Notes: generated from the letters alone by a model not told the origin. Positions 50,980-62,017 are shown, numbered from the stretch's first letter. The stretch is 64,000 bases of DNA from Tsukamurella sputi (GCF_007858445.1 NZ_VIGV01000003.1:124001-188000), one strand, 5' to 3'. Numbers and translations are program-made.

Positions 50980-52067
50980 TGGCGAAGGCGCCCGCAGCGG
51001 AGGTGATCGTCCCGGGGCCCGACGGTGACCGACCCGTCCGGGTGTCGAGCCCCGACCGGATCATCTACCCCGCCACCGACCTCACCCCAGAGGTTTCCAA
51101 GCTCCAGGTCGCGCAGTACTTCGCCGCCGTCGGCGAGCCGCTGCTCGCCGCGATCGGCGACCGCCCGACCGCGCTGGAACGCTGGCCCGGCGGCGTGCAC
51201 CCCGGCGGCCGGCTCGCGCAGGGGCCGCAGGACAAGGACGCCGACGGCTTCTATCAGAAGCGGATGATGAAGGGAGCGCCCGAGTACGCGCAGACGGTGC
51301 GCATCGCCTTCCCGTCCGGCCGCCCCGCCGACGAGCTGTGCCCGTCCGAGATCGCGATCCCCGTGTGGTGCGCACAGATGGGCACCATCACCTTCCACCC
51401 CTGGCCGGTGCGCAGCGCCGACGTGGACCATCCCGACGAGCTGCGGATCGATCTCGATCCCCAGCCCGGCACCGATTTCCGCGACGCCGTCCGGGTCGCG
51501 GGGATCGCCCGGGAACTGGCCGACGACCTCGGCCTGCGCGCCTACTGCAAGACGTCGGGCAACCGGGGCGTGCACGTCTTCATCCGCATCGCGCCGCGGT
51601 GGGACTTCGTGGACGTGCGGCACGCCGCCATCGCCTTCGGGCGCGAGCTGGAGAAGCGCGATGAAGGCGTCACCACCGCGTGGTGGAAGGAGGAGCGGGG
51701 AGAGCGGATCTTCGTGGACTACAACCAGAACAGCCGCGACCGCACCATCGCCTCCGCGTGGTCGCTGCGTGCGGTGCAGGGCGCCACCGTCTCCACGCCG
51801 CTCACCTGGGATGCGCTCGCGGAGCTGAAGGACCCGCACGAGCTCAACCTGTTCACCGTCCCCGAGCGCCTCGCGGACGGGAATCCCTGGGCCGACATGG
51901 ACGAGGTCGCGCACGACCTCACGCCCCTGCTGGAGAAGTGGGAGCAGCACCCCGTCGAACTGAACTACCCGCCCGACTACCCGAAGATGCCCGGCGAGCC
52001 CCCGCGCGTGCAGCCCAGCAAGAAGGTCGCCGAGCACTGGGACGCCGAGGGCAACCGCATCGAGTAG
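50979..52067 (+). CDS. LigD-like polymerase/primase domain protein
   Basis: 362 residues. Stand-alone PolDom of the LigD/archaeo-eukaryotic primase family: R-I-D-L-D-P-Q-P-G holds the two catalytic aspartates, K-T-S-G-N-R-G-V-H-V-F the nucleotide-binding stretch, and V-D-Y-N-Q-N-S-R-D-R-T a late conserved motif. Such proteins add ribo- or deoxyribonucleotides in gap filling and end joining. It is translationally coupled to LigC, forming a two-gene repair operon. Confidence 0.92.
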   Translation: MAKAPAAEVIVPGPDGDRPVRVSSPDRIIYPATDLTPEVSKLQVAQYFAAVGEPLLAAIGDRPTALERWPGGVHPGGRLAQGPQDKDADGFYQKRMMKGAPEYAQTVRIAFPSGRPADELCPSEIAIPVWCAQMGTITFHPWPVRSADVDHPDELRIDLDPQPGTDFRDAVRVAGIARELADDLGLRAYCKTSGNRGVHVFIRIAPRWDFVDVRHAAIAFGRELEKRDEGVTTAWWKEERGERIFVDYNQNSRDRTIASAWSLRAVQGATVSTPLTWDALAELKDPHELNLFTVPERLADGNPWADMDEVAHDLTPLLEKWEQHPVELNYPPDYPKMPGEPPRVQPSKKVAEHWDAEGNRIE

Positions 52068-52114
52068 CCGAGCGCATCCACGCGCGGTTCATGTGGGTCT
52101 GGTAAGCACAGGGC

Positions 52115-53638
52115 ATGCGCTCGAATCGCCGTGTCTCCGCCGCCCTCGTCGCCGTCCTCGCGGGCGGTTCCCTCGTCGCGTGCTCGTCGGGCGGAGGTGA
52201 GGACGCCGCGAAGCTCGATCTCAAGACCGGCACGAACTCGCCGCTCACCATCACCGCCGCGCAGCTCGCGGGACTCGCGCAGGGTGGCGCGGTGGTCGAC
52301 GTGAAGCCGACGGCCGATGGCACCGTCGAGGCTGGGAAGGGCGGCGCTGTCGTCTTCAAGCCCAAGGTCGGGTTCACCGGCAAGGTGGAGCTCAAAGCCG
52401 TCGTCTCGCCGGCCGTCGCACTGTTCTCGTCGAACATCCCGCCGCTCGCCACCGTCGGTGGGGTGTCGATCGACGGGAGCGGCTACGGCTCGTCGTGGAC
52501 GCCGGTTCCGGGTGTGCCCGGTGAGTTCTACGGCCTCACCGATCGCGGGCCCAATGTCGACGGTCCGGGCAAGGACGAGAAGATCGCGGCCACACCCGAC
52601 TTCATCCCGCAGATCGGCCGGTTCAAGCTCGAGGGTGGCGAGGCGAAGCTGCAAAGCGTGATCACGCTCAAGGGGCGCGACGGTGTTCCGCTCAACGGCC
52701 GTAACGACACCGCCGCCCCCACCGGAGAGAAGATGCTCAACCTGGACGGCGCGGAGCTGCCGCCCACCGACCACGGCATCGATTCCGAGGGCCTCGTCGC
52801 GCTGCCTGACGGTTCCTTCTGGGTTTCGGACGAATACGGCCCCTTCCTGATCCACTTCGACGCCAACGGGCAGGAGCTCGAGCGGCTCGCGCCCGGCAAG
52901 GGGCTGCCGGAGGTGCTCAAGAACCGGACGCCCAACCAGGGCATGGAGGGTCTGACCGTGACACCCGACGGTAAGCGTCTGGTGGGAATCATGCAGTCCG
53001 CCTTGAACGTCCCCGGTCTCAGCGGCAACGCGAAGGAGGTGCCGGTGACCCGCATCGTCGTCATCGAACTCGCGACCAAGGCCGTCCAGCAGTACGCCTA
53101 TCTGCTCGACAATCCGAAGGACACGAAGAAGGCCGTCTCGGAGATCACCGCGGTGTCCAACACGGAGTTCCTCGTCGACGAGCGCGACGGGAAGCCCGCC
53201 CCCAAGGCGAACAAGACGATCTACCGCATCAACTTCGACGGTGCCACCCCGCTCGGCGAGCAGAACCCGGAGACGATCGCCGGCGTGAGCACCACCGCGG
53301 AGGCGGAGACCGCGCTCAAGGGCGCGGGCATCACCCCGGTCCGCAAGACGACTGCGCTCGACCTCAGCGGGCTCGTGGACAAGCTGAACCCGGAGGGGAA
53401 GTTCTTCGGCCACGACAAGGTGGAGGGACTCGCGACCCTCGACGGCGGCAAGACCCTGTACATCGCCAACGACAGCGACTTCGGTCTGGCGAGCATCGCC
53501 GGCCCGAAGACGCCCTTCCAGCTCAAGGCGAAGACCCTGGCCAACGGGCTGCAGGACAGCCTCGAGGTGCTCAAGGTCGACACCACCAAGCTGAACGAGC
53601 CCACCGTCGAGCGGACGATCACGGTCACCGTCGGGTAG
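52115..53638 (+). CDS. lipoprotein with esterase-like phytase domain
   Basis: 507 residues. Signal peptide with lipobox S-L-V-A-C (C23). Residues about 30-95 are a beta-rich spacer; about 110-505 are a beta-propeller of the esterase-like phytase family (PF13449): D-G-S-G-Y-G-S-S-W, Y-G-L-T-D-R-G-P-N, D-S-E-G-L-V-A-L-P-D-G-S-F-W-V-S-D-E-Y and G-M-E-G-L-T. It should sit on the outer membrane face and may release phosphate or cleave esters. It stands alone between the repair operon and the arsR gene. Confidence 0.85.
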   Translation: MRSNRRVSAALVAVLAGGSLVACSSGGGEDAAKLDLKTGTNSPLTITAAQLAGLAQGGAVVDVKPTADGTVEAGKGGAVVFKPKVGFTGKVELKAVVSPAVALFSSNIPPLATVGGVSIDGSGYGSSWTPVPGVPGEFYGLTDRGPNVDGPGKDEKIAATPDFIPQIGRFKLEGGEAKLQSVITLKGRDGVPLNGRNDTAAPTGEKMLNLDGAELPPTDHGIDSEGLVALPDGSFWVSDEYGPFLIHFDANGQELERLAPGKGLPEVLKNRTPNQGMEGLTVTPDGKRLVGIMQSALNVPGLSGNAKEVPVTRIVVIELATKAVQQYAYLLDNPKDTKKAVSEITAVSNTEFLVDERDGKPAPKANKTIYRINFDGATPLGEQNPETIAGVSTTAEAETALKGAGITPVRKTTALDLSGLVDKLNPEGKFFGHDKVEGLATLDGGKTLYIANDSDFGLASIAGPKTPFQLKAKTLANGLQDSLEVLKVDTTKLNEPTVERTITVTVG

Positions 53639-53654
53639 GTTCACGTTTTTAGTA

Positions 53655-53669
53655 TTGACTTATATAAGT
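53655..53669. promoter_or_regulatory. ArsR operator with overlapping -35 box
   Basis: ACTTATATAAGT at 53658-53669 is a perfect 12-nt palindrome, 22 nt before the arsR GTG, overlapping TTGACT (53655-53660), a good -35. The AT-rich patch stands out against its GC-rich surroundings. Confidence 0.6.
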
Positions 53670-53690
53670 AGAGGATGAAATACTCGTCGA

Positions 53691-54041
53691 GTGCACGCCT
53701 TCGACGTCCTCGGTGACCCGGTCCGCCGCCACCTGATCGAGCTCCTCGCTCGCGGGGAGCATTCGGCGGGCGACCTGAGTGACGACGTGCGTGAGCGCTT
53801 CGGTATCAGTCAGCCCGCGGTCTCGCAACACCTGAAGGTGTTGCGGGAGGCCGGGTTCGTCACCGTCCGGCCCGAGGGGGCGCGCCGGTTGTACGCGGTC
53901 TCGCCCGAACCTCTGCGGGAGATCGACGACTGGCTGGTCCCGTTCCGGCACTTCTGGGAGCCGCGATTCGCGGCGCTCGGTACCGAGATCGCGCGCGGGA
54001 AGCGTGCGCGCAGAACATCGACGGACAAGGACGAATCATGA
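53691..54041 (+). CDS. ArsR family transcriptional regulator
   Basis: 116 residues from GTG 53691. Winged helix with F-G-I-S-Q-P-A-V-S-Q-H-L-K-V-L as recognition helix and V-R-P-E-G-A-R-R-L-Y wing. It lacks the metal-binding cysteines of ArsR/SmtB sensors and belongs to the group paired with SRPBCC proteins, with the next gene overlapping as ATGA. It likely represses its own operon at the palindrome upstream. Confidence 0.9.
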   Translation: MHAFDVLGDPVRRHLIELLARGEHSAGDLSDDVRERFGISQPAVSQHLKVLREAGFVTVRPEGARRLYAVSPEPLREIDDWLVPFRHFWEPRFAALGTEIARGKRARRTSTDKDES

Positions 54042-54679
54042 CCTACGACATCGACGACCTCGCCGCGGCGCAACCCACGGCGGTCACCCGGCGCGCCGAG
54101 GTGCGCGACAGCGGCGAGGGGGACGTCTACGTCTCCGGTTCGCTGAGCCAGGCCTACCCCACCGACGTCGCCGATCTCTGGGAGGCGGTGACCAGCGCCG
54201 AGCGACTGCCGCGCTGGTTCGCACCCGTCCACGGCGACCTCGAGGTCGGCGGCCGCTTCCAGGTCGAAGGCAACGCCGGCGGCACTGTGCTCGAATGCGA
54301 CGCCCCGCGCCGCTACCTGATCTCGTGGGAGATCATGGGCGGGACGTCGCAGGTCGAGGTCGTCGTCGAACCCGACGGTGACGGCGCCCGCCTCACGCTC
54401 ACCCACTCCGGCGACAACGTCCGCGACTTCTACGAGCAGTTCGGGCCCGGAGCGACCGGTGTCGGCTGGGACCTCGCCTTCCTCGGCCTCAACGCGCTGC
54501 TCACCACCGGCCAGGACCGCCCCGAGGACGCCGAGGCGTTCTTCGCGACGCCCGCGGCCAAGGCGCTCGTCGCCGCCTCTGCGAAGGCCTGGGGTGACGC
54601 GAGCATCGCCGCCGGCGTGCCCGAGGAGCAGGCTCGCGCGCAGGGCGAGCGCACCGCGGCGTTCTTCTCCGGCGAGTAG
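54038..54679 (+). CDS. SRPBCC (AHSA1-type) domain protein
   Basis: 213 residues. Residues about 30-150 form an activator-of-Hsp90-like START fold: Y-P-T-D-V-A-D-L-W-E-A-V-T-S, L-P-R-W-F-A-P-V, E-V-G-G-R-F. Such proteins bind small hydrophobic ligands. ATGA-coupled to the ArsR gene, a very common pair of unknown effector. Confidence 0.9.
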   Translation: MTYDIDDLAAAQPTAVTRRAEVRDSGEGDVYVSGSLSQAYPTDVADLWEAVTSAERLPRWFAPVHGDLEVGGRFQVEGNAGGTVLECDAPRRYLISWEIMGGTSQVEVVVEPDGDGARLTLTHSGDNVRDFYEQFGPGATGVGWDLAFLGLNALLTTGQDRPEDAEAFFATPAAKALVAASAKAWGDASIAAGVPEEQARAQGERTAAFFSGE

Positions 54680-54683
54680 CCGC

Positions 54684-56234
54684 TCAGGCCGCGGCGGCCG
54701 CCACGACGGGCTCGTCAGAGGCGACGGTGCCGGTCGGCTCCGTCGCGGACTTCGGTTCCTTCGCGGCACCGGACGGCGCGGGGTCCACGGTGCCGGTCGA
54801 AGCTGAAGTCTCGCGGGCGGCCGAGGTGGCGGCCGGCTCCGGTGTGGCGCTCGGTGCGACCGTGGCGGTCGGCGCCGACGTCGCGCTCGGTGCGACCGTC
54901 GCGCTGGGCTCGACAGTGGAGCTCGACTCGCTGGAAGGGGAGGACTGCGCCTTCGTCGACGGATCCGACTGCGGCGCTCCTGTCTTCGCGAGCTGAAGCA
55001 GCGGTGACTGCTCGGGGGCCTTCTGCGGGGTCGAGGGATCGGTGGTCGACTGCTCGCTCGTCCGGGCGGTGTCCGCGGTCGCCGGGGCGGTGGGCTTCGG
55101 AGCGAGGAACTTCGAGGCATCGCCCGTGCCGGTGACCGCCTGGCCGACACCCTGCACCGCGGCACTGATCAGGTCGGTGCCCAGGCGCAGCGGATCGAGT
55201 AGCGGGACGATGCCGAAGGGCGATGCGGCGCCGTAATCGCGCCGGTCATAACCCGTTTCGATGAGGACGCGCGCGACCGGCGAGACGAGGTCGATGAAGG
55301 GCGTGAACAGGGCGGTGGTGCCGGTGGCCTTGCCGAGGTCGAGCAGCGGCAACATGATCGGCAGGATCTTCGCAGGCAGCGTGACGTAGCGGGTGTCGCC
55401 GCTGATCTGGCAGTAGGTGCCGGCCGTGCAGTTCGCAGTCGCCGCCTCGACGGCCTTGCGGACCTCGTCGGGCGTGTAGCCGATGGGTGTGGCCGACGGG
55501 TCGTCGGATCCCTTGGGCGCGAGCATCTTGCCGTGCACGTACCAGAATCCGGCGAGTGCGTTGGCCGTCGCGAGCAGGTTCACCGGGTACTTCGGGAAGT
55601 CGGTGACGCCGTCGTACTGGAAGCCCACGTCGGTGGTGTTGACGGGGCGGGTCGGGGTACCGGTGTTCGTCGGCGTCCCGGGTCCGAAGGTGACGTCGAG
55701 GATCGGGATGTGGCCCAGGAAGGACGGCCGGGTGAAGAGCCCGCCGTTGGGGCGGCTCGCGTTGCCGATGAGCACGAACGAGACGTTGTCCGGAACGCCC
55801 CCGTTCTCGGCGAACTGCTTCTTGACCGCGGTGACCACCGTGCCGCCCTGCGAGTACCCGAAGATCACGATGGGATCGTTCTTGTCGGTGGCGGCGTACT
55901 GCTGGTTCAGGCTCGTCACGCCGCTCGCCACCGAGTCGTCCCACTTCGCGCCCTGGAGGCCGCCCCAACCCGAGAGCGGGATGGGCCAGAACTCGGCGAT
56001 GTAAGGCACCGGCTTCGCGATGCAGGCCGTGGTGCCGCACGCACCCGTCGGCGCCACGTAGTAGCCGACGACGTTCTCCTGATAGCCCGTCACCTTCGAC
56101 GGGTCCTTGGTGCCGGTCCCGGGCACGACGAGCACCGTCGTGGCCGCCCAGGCGACCGCGGAGGTGAAGGTGAGGGCGATCGCACCGAACAGTGCGACCA
56201 GGACGTATCCGAGCTTGCGGGCGGTTTCGCGCAT
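54684..56234 (-). CDS. PE-PPE domain (cutinase-like) serine hydrolase
   Basis: 516 residues. A signal peptide ends near A-V-A-W-A. Residues about 30-270 are the PE-PPE alpha/beta hydrolase domain (PF08237) of mycolata, with nucleophile F-G-Y-S-Q-G-G. A membrane-associated or linker stretch follows, then about 100 residues of Pro/Ser/Thr/Ala repeats (P-S-A-T-V-A-P-S-A-T). It is exported and likely acts on cell-wall lipids or esters. ATG 56234 is preferred over an upstream ATG at 56306 because it directly begins a signal peptide. Confidence 0.88.
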   Translation of the reverse strand: MRETARKLGYVLVALFGAIALTFTSAVAWAATTVLVVPGTGTKDPSKVTGYQENVVGYYVAPTGACGTTACIAKPVPYIAEFWPIPLSGWGGLQGAKWDDSVASGVTSLNQQYAATDKNDPIVIFGYSQGGTVVTAVKKQFAENGGVPDNVSFVLIGNASRPNGGLFTRPSFLGHIPILDVTFGPGTPTNTGTPTRPVNTTDVGFQYDGVTDFPKYPVNLLATANALAGFWYVHGKMLAPKGSDDPSATPIGYTPDEVRKAVEAATANCTAGTYCQISGDTRYVTLPAKILPIMLPLLDLGKATGTTALFTPFIDLVSPVARVLIETGYDRRDYGAASPFGIVPLLDPLRLGTDLISAAVQGVGQAVTGTGDASKFLAPKPTAPATADTARTSEQSTTDPSTPQKAPEQSPLLQLAKTGAPQSDPSTKAQSSPSSESSSTVEPSATVAPSATSAPTATVAPSATPEPAATSAARETSASTGTVDPAPSGAAKEPKSATEPTGTVASDEPVVAAAAA

Positions 56235-56321
56235 GACGGGGCGGCCTCTCGTGTTCAGGTTGCGCTCAGTTTCGCACGACTGCGCTCGTCGTGCTTGCAA
56301 ACTCAACCCTGCCGCGGTCCG

Positions 56322-57161
56322 CTATCCCGCAGCGGCGATCACCCGGTCGGCGCGGTCCGGCAGGAGGTGTCCCGCTCCGGCGAGGAGCGCGACGGCTTCG
56401 TCGCCGAAGACGACCCGCGCGTGCGCGGCGCCCCGCGGACCGTCGAGCATCCTGTCCTGCTCCCCGAATGCGGCGGTCACCGGCGCGGTGATCCGGGCGA
56501 GGGCGTCGTCGGCGAAGACGGGGAGTCCGTCGGTGCGCGGCCGGAAGGCCCGGAAGGTGAGATCGCTGAAGGCGGCGATGTCACGCTCGAGGCCCGGCTC
56601 GTCCGACGGGCTCCATCCCGTGAAGTAGCGCATCGCGGCCCGACGTCCTGGCCTGCCCAGCAGACTGAGTAGGCCCGCTACCAGCAGCGGAGCGGTGCGG
56701 CGCGGACCGAGACCGCCCGGAGCCAGCAGGCCCAGTGAGCGGACGCGGGCGGGGTGCTCCGTCGCGTAGTCCAGGGCGACCCAGCCGCCGAGGGACTCGC
56801 CGATCACCGCCGCGTGCGGGGCGCCCAGCGCATCCGTCACGCTCGCGAGCCATGCTGCGTGCGCGCCCGGTTCGAGGGGCAGCCGCGGGACGACGGTGCC
56901 GCCGGGCTCGCCGGGCAGGTCGAGTGCGTGCACGCGGTGCGTCCGCGCCAGGCGCGGGATCTCCGTCGCCCAGTTCAGCGACGTTCCGCCGGAGCCGTGC
57001 AGGAGGACCACGGGCGGGGAGTCTGCCGGGCCCGCGCTGAGGACGTGCGTCCCGTCGACGACGGTGCTCTCCACGTCCGGCAGGTACATCGACAGCAGCC
57101 GCGCGTACTCGTCACGTACTTCGAGTGCGTCCTCGTCGCTCCGGAATCGATCGTCGCTCAT
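56322..57161 (-). CDS. alpha/beta hydrolase
   Basis: 279 residues. Oxyanion H-G-S-G-G, nucleophile I-G-E-S-L-G-G, acid in F-G-E-Q-D-R-M-L and histidine in A-G-A-G-H-L-L-P form a complete triad. No lid or signal peptide. Substrate unknown; resembles general esterases and C-C hydrolases. Confidence 0.9.
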   Translation of the reverse strand: MSDDRFRSDEDALEVRDEYARLLSMYLPDVESTVVDGTHVLSAGPADSPPVVLLHGSGGTSLNWATEIPRLARTHRVHALDLPGEPGGTVVPRLPLEPGAHAAWLASVTDALGAPHAAVIGESLGGWVALDYATEHPARVRSLGLLAPGGLGPRRTAPLLVAGLLSLLGRPGRRAAMRYFTGWSPSDEPGLERDIAAFSDLTFRAFRPRTDGLPVFADDALARITAPVTAAFGEQDRMLDGPRGAAHARVVFGDEAVALLAGAGHLLPDRADRVIAAAG

Positions 57162-57222
57162 CCCCGCCTCCTCGTTCTCGCTCAGTCTGGCAGGGCATCT
57201 CGGGTTCGAGGTGCAGCGAGTG

Positions 57223-57516
57223 TCAGCCGAGGCCCTCGACGACGCGGAAGTCGCGCTCCACCGCGTCGCCGAGCGCGGCCAGGGCCTTCTGATACGCGGC
57301 GCTCTCCCGCGTGGCGACCGCCTGCTCGAAGCTCTCGAACTCGATCAGGATCGTCCGCTCGGCGACGCCCTGCTCGTACGGGGCGACGCGACCGTCGCGG
57401 GAGAGGAGTCGCCCACCGCCGGCCTGGACGGCCACGCGCGCCAGTTCGTCGTAGGCGGCCAACTTCTCGGAGTCCTTGATGACGCGGTAGACGCTGACCC
57501 AATAGCCCTTGGCCAC
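57223..57516 (-). CDS. DUF1330 family protein
   Basis: 97 residues from a GTG. Dimeric alpha/beta-barrel pattern: K-G-Y-W-V-S-V-Y-R-V, then R-T-I-L-I-E-F-E-S-F-E-Q-A-V and S-A-A-Y-Q-K-A-L. DUF1330 proteins are small and of unknown function. It stands alone, leftward. Confidence 0.88.
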   Translation of the reverse strand: MAKGYWVSVYRVIKDSEKLAAYDELARVAVQAGGGRLLSRDGRVAPYEQGVAERTILIEFESFEQAVATRESAAYQKALAALGDAVERDFRVVEGLG

Positions 57517-57876
57517 GGTGTCTCCTGTGCTCGGAGTGACGGTTCGTCCGGCTCAACCTCTGGGGCGCACCGTTTATGCCCGGGCGGGCAGTGTGGCCAC
57601 CCGTAGCCGGGTGGTCGAATAGCCGACGCAGCGAGGTTGAGCGCGCTGTCATTACCGACCGCGGTTCGCGGAGTCGCGCGGCGTCGGAACGTGCAGGCGA
57701 GGACATGAGTTCGAGTTCCCAGTCCTCGATCAGCGCACGCATGCCGCCATTGTGAGGTGATCTGCGGTCTCAACGCCACGACCGTTCCGTCGATGCGGTC
57801 GCGCAGGTCAGTCTGATGACCTGGAGACAGATGAAAGGAGGGGCCTTCGGATCGCTCCGAAGACCCCTCCCACCTG
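57517..57876. other. 360-nt intergenic stretch without a supported gene
   Basis: Between the DUF1330 gene and tRNA-Ser(GGA) I see only the tRNA terminator at 57837-57870. Short frames here lack ribosome sites and recognisable products. Confidence 0.6.
57837..57870 (-). terminator. terminator of tRNA-Ser(GGA)
   Basis: A 15-nt stem, 57837-57851 with 57856-57870, has one mismatch and loop TCGC. Read leftward from the tRNA it ends in CTTTCAT. Confidence 0.8.
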
Positions 57877-57960
57877 CGGAGGATAGGGGATTTGAACCCC
57901 TGAGGGCTATTAACCCAACCCGCGTTCCAGGCGAGCGCCATAGGCCACTAGGCGAATCCT

Positions 57961-57962
<2 letters not shown>
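57877..57962 (-). tRNA. tRNA-Ser(GGA)
   Basis: On the minus strand acceptor GGAGGAT (57962-57956) pairs with ATCCTCC (57884-57878), discriminator G. Anticodon stem CTCGC/GCGGG carries loop CTGGAAC, anticodon GGA, followed by a long variable arm. CCA is not encoded. Confidence 0.93.
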
Positions 57963-59440
<1,478 letters not shown>

Positions 59441-59469
59441 GGTCGCGCCTGAGCAGGAGGATCGCGCCG

Positions 59470-60795
59470 GTGGCGGACGAGAACAGCCGGCGGTTCCCCC
59501 GGCAGTGGTGGGTGCTGGCCCTCTTCGCGGTGTCCGCGGGGGTGGCCGTCTGGCAGCAGTTCGTCCGGATCCCGTTCTCCACGCCGATGTACGGGCTCTT
59601 CCACAACCAGATCGACGCCGAGGTCTACCGCAAGGGCGGCGAGATCGTGGCGCACGGCGGCGAAGGGCTCTACGACGGTCCGCTGCTCAACGAGATCCTG
59701 CCCTTCACCTACACGCCCTTCGCGGGTGTGCTGTTCGTGCCGTTGAGCTGGATGTCGACCGACGTGCTGCGGTGGGTGTGGACCGCCGCGGTGATGATCG
59801 CCCTCCTCGCCTGCATCCTCATCGCGCTGCGCCTGATCGGCTTCGTCCGCGACTGGCGCGTCTGGTTCGCGGCCGTCTGCCTGACCCTGGTCGCGACGGT
59901 CCTCGAACCGGTCCGCACCACCCTGTGGTTCGGCCAGATCAACGTCTTCCTGATGCTGCTCCTGCTGTGGGACCTGGGCCGGCCCGCCGGGGCGCGGTTC
60001 AAGGGCTTCAGCATCGGCATCGCCGCGGGCATCAAGCTGACGCCGCTGTTCTTCCTCGCCTACCTCGTCGTGACCCGGCAGTGGCGCGAGGCGCGCACCG
60101 CGCTCGCGACGCTGGCCGGCACCGTCGTGATCGGCTTCCTCGTGATCCCGCAACAGTCGTGGCAGTACTGGTCGGGCACCTTCCTCGACGCCAACCGCGT
60201 GGGCGAGCCGAACCAGGTGGGCAACCAATCGATCAACGGCCTGATCGCCTACCTGACGAACGCCGAGGAACCGTCGACGATCCTCTGGCTGGCCGTCGCA
60301 GTCCCGGCCGCGCTCGCGGGTCTGGCGATCGCGGCGTGGGCGTATCGGCGCGACGAGATCCTGCTCGCGGTCACCGTCGTGGGGCTGACCGCCTGTGCCG
60401 TCTCGCCGTTCTCCTGGGGGCACCACTGGGTGTGGATCGTGCCGCTGCTCGTGCTCCTGATCGGCCGCGCGTTGCTGACCGATGAACCCGGCCACCGGGT
60501 CCTGGCGCTGGTCGCGGCGGCGGCGCTCGTCGCGGCGACCTTCATCTGGGTCACCTACTTCCCGACCCTGCAGCCGACGGGTGTCGACGACGTCCACGAC
60601 ACCTACGCGATCGGGATCTTCCTGCGGCCGATGGACAATCCCGTGCTCAAGGCACTCGCAGGCGGGGTCTACGTCTGGATCTTCGTGGCCACGCTGATCG
60701 GCTCGGCGTGGTACCTGCGGAGCACGGACAGCCGGCCCACGACCGCGGACGAGGCCGTACCGGCGAGCGCGGACCGGTCCGGCCGTGCAGCCTGA
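59470..60795 (+). CDS. GT87 family mannosyltransferase-like membrane protein
   Basis: 441 residues from GTG 59470. About ten membrane helices; D-A-E-V-Y-R-K-G-G near residue 49 holds the acidic residue in the first periplasmic loop that is typical of polyprenyl-phosphate-dependent GT-C enzymes. N-Q-S-I-N-G and S-W-G-H-H-W-V-W are GT87 features. It likely adds alpha-1,2-mannose to envelope lipids or glycans. It follows the aminotransferase after 29 nt and overlaps thrE by 11 nt. Confidence 0.85.
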   Translation: MADENSRRFPRQWWVLALFAVSAGVAVWQQFVRIPFSTPMYGLFHNQIDAEVYRKGGEIVAHGGEGLYDGPLLNEILPFTYTPFAGVLFVPLSWMSTDVLRWVWTAAVMIALLACILIALRLIGFVRDWRVWFAAVCLTLVATVLEPVRTTLWFGQINVFLMLLLLWDLGRPAGARFKGFSIGIAAGIKLTPLFFLAYLVVTRQWREARTALATLAGTVVIGFLVIPQQSWQYWSGTFLDANRVGEPNQVGNQSINGLIAYLTNAEEPSTILWLAVAVPAALAGLAIAAWAYRRDEILLAVTVVGLTACAVSPFSWGHHWVWIVPLLVLLIGRALLTDEPGHRVLALVAAAALVAATFIWVTYFPTLQPTGVDDVHDTYAIGIFLRPMDNPVLKALAGGVYVWIFVATLIGSAWYLRSTDSRPTTADEAVPASADRSGRAA

Positions 60796-62017
60796 CCGGA
60801 TAGCCGAAGACCGTCGGCTGCTGGCCTACCTCGGCGCCGCGATGATCGCGGGCGGGCAGCCCGTGCACGAGGTCGAGGACGAGCTGAAGAGCGTCGCCAC
60901 CGCGATGGGGCACCCGCTGGCGCAGATCGGTGCCACGCCCACCGGGCTCACTCTGGGCCTCGAGCCCGGCGCGGGCGCCACCTTCGAATCGATCGACGGT
61001 CCGCTCCGGCTGGACCAGTCCGCCGTCGTCGCCGATGTCCGACGGGGCCTCGTCGCCCGGACCCTGTCGGCCGACGAGGCCTTCGCTCGGCTCGGCACCC
61101 TGCGCTCGCTGCCGCACCGCTACCCGCAGTGGGTACAGGACGCTTCGTGGTCGGTGATCGCGGTCGGCATCGCGATGCTGCTGCAGCCCGGCTGGCCCAA
61201 CATCGCCGCAGCGGCGATCGGCGGCGTCGTGGTGATGCTGCTGGTCAAGCTCGCGCGGCGGGTGCGACTCGCCGCCACCCTGCTGCCCACGATCGCCGCC
61301 TTCGCCGTGGGCACGGGCGTCTTCGCCGCTGCCCAGGCCGGGTGGCTCGACGGTCCGCTGCGCACCCTGCTCGCGCCGCTCGCGGTGCTGTTGCCCGGCG
61401 CGCTGATGGTCACGGGCATGTCCGAGCTCGCTGCGGGCGCGATGGTCGCGGGCAGCTCCCGCCTCACCTTCGGGGCCGTGCAGCTGCTGCTGTTCTCGCT
61501 CGGCATCCTCAGCGCGACGTCCGTGCTCGGGGTCGCGCCGGACATGCTGGTCAACGAACGGGTCAACCAACTCGGCTGGTGGGGGCCGCCGGTGGGGCTC
61601 GCGTTGATCTGCGTCGGCGTCTGCCTGAACGAGGGAGCGTCGATGCGGCTCCTCCCGGCGATCGGCATCGTGGTGGCGGCGGCCTTCGGCGCACAGATCG
61701 CGGGCCAGCACATCTCCGGCGCGGTCCTCGGCGGCTTCCTCGGGGCGATCGCGGGCAGCCTGGGGGCGGCGCTCGTGGCGTCGGTGCGGCCGCAGCTGCC
61801 TCGACTGGTGGTCTTCCTCCCCGCATTCTGGGTGCTGGTGCCCGGCAGCCTCGGCCTGCTCTCGGTCACGTCCGTCGGCATCGACCCCGGACAGGGGGCG
61901 CGCACCGTCGTCGACGTGGCCGCCATCATCTGCGCCCTCGCGTTGGGCCTGCTGTTCGGCTCGGCCCTGGCGCAGGCGGTGCTCGGGCGTTTCGAACTGC
62001 GCAAACGCCCCCGATAG
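60785..62017 (+). CDS. threonine/serine exporter (ThrE family)
   Basis: 410 residues from GTG 60785. Residues about 10-120 form the cytosolic ThrE-like part (G-G-Q-P-V-H-E-V-E-D, A-T-P-T-G-L-T-L); about ten helices follow, joining PF06738 and PF12821 halves in one chain, with P-G-A-L-M-V-T-G-M-S-E-L-A-A-G-A. ThrE exports threonine and serine. An actinobacterial homologue lies in the same genome region in mycobacteria. Confidence 0.88.
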   Translation: MQPDRIAEDRRLLAYLGAAMIAGGQPVHEVEDELKSVATAMGHPLAQIGATPTGLTLGLEPGAGATFESIDGPLRLDQSAVVADVRRGLVARTLSADEAFARLGTLRSLPHRYPQWVQDASWSVIAVGIAMLLQPGWPNIAAAAIGGVVVMLLVKLARRVRLAATLLPTIAAFAVGTGVFAAAQAGWLDGPLRTLLAPLAVLLPGALMVTGMSELAAGAMVAGSSRLTFGAVQLLLFSLGILSATSVLGVAPDMLVNERVNQLGWWGPPVGLALICVGVCLNEGASMRLLPAIGIVVAAAFGAQIAGQHISGAVLGGFLGAIAGSLGAALVASVRPQLPRLVVFLPAFWVLVPGSLGLLSVTSVGIDPGQGARTVVDVAAIICALALGLLFGSALAQAVLGRFELRKRPR

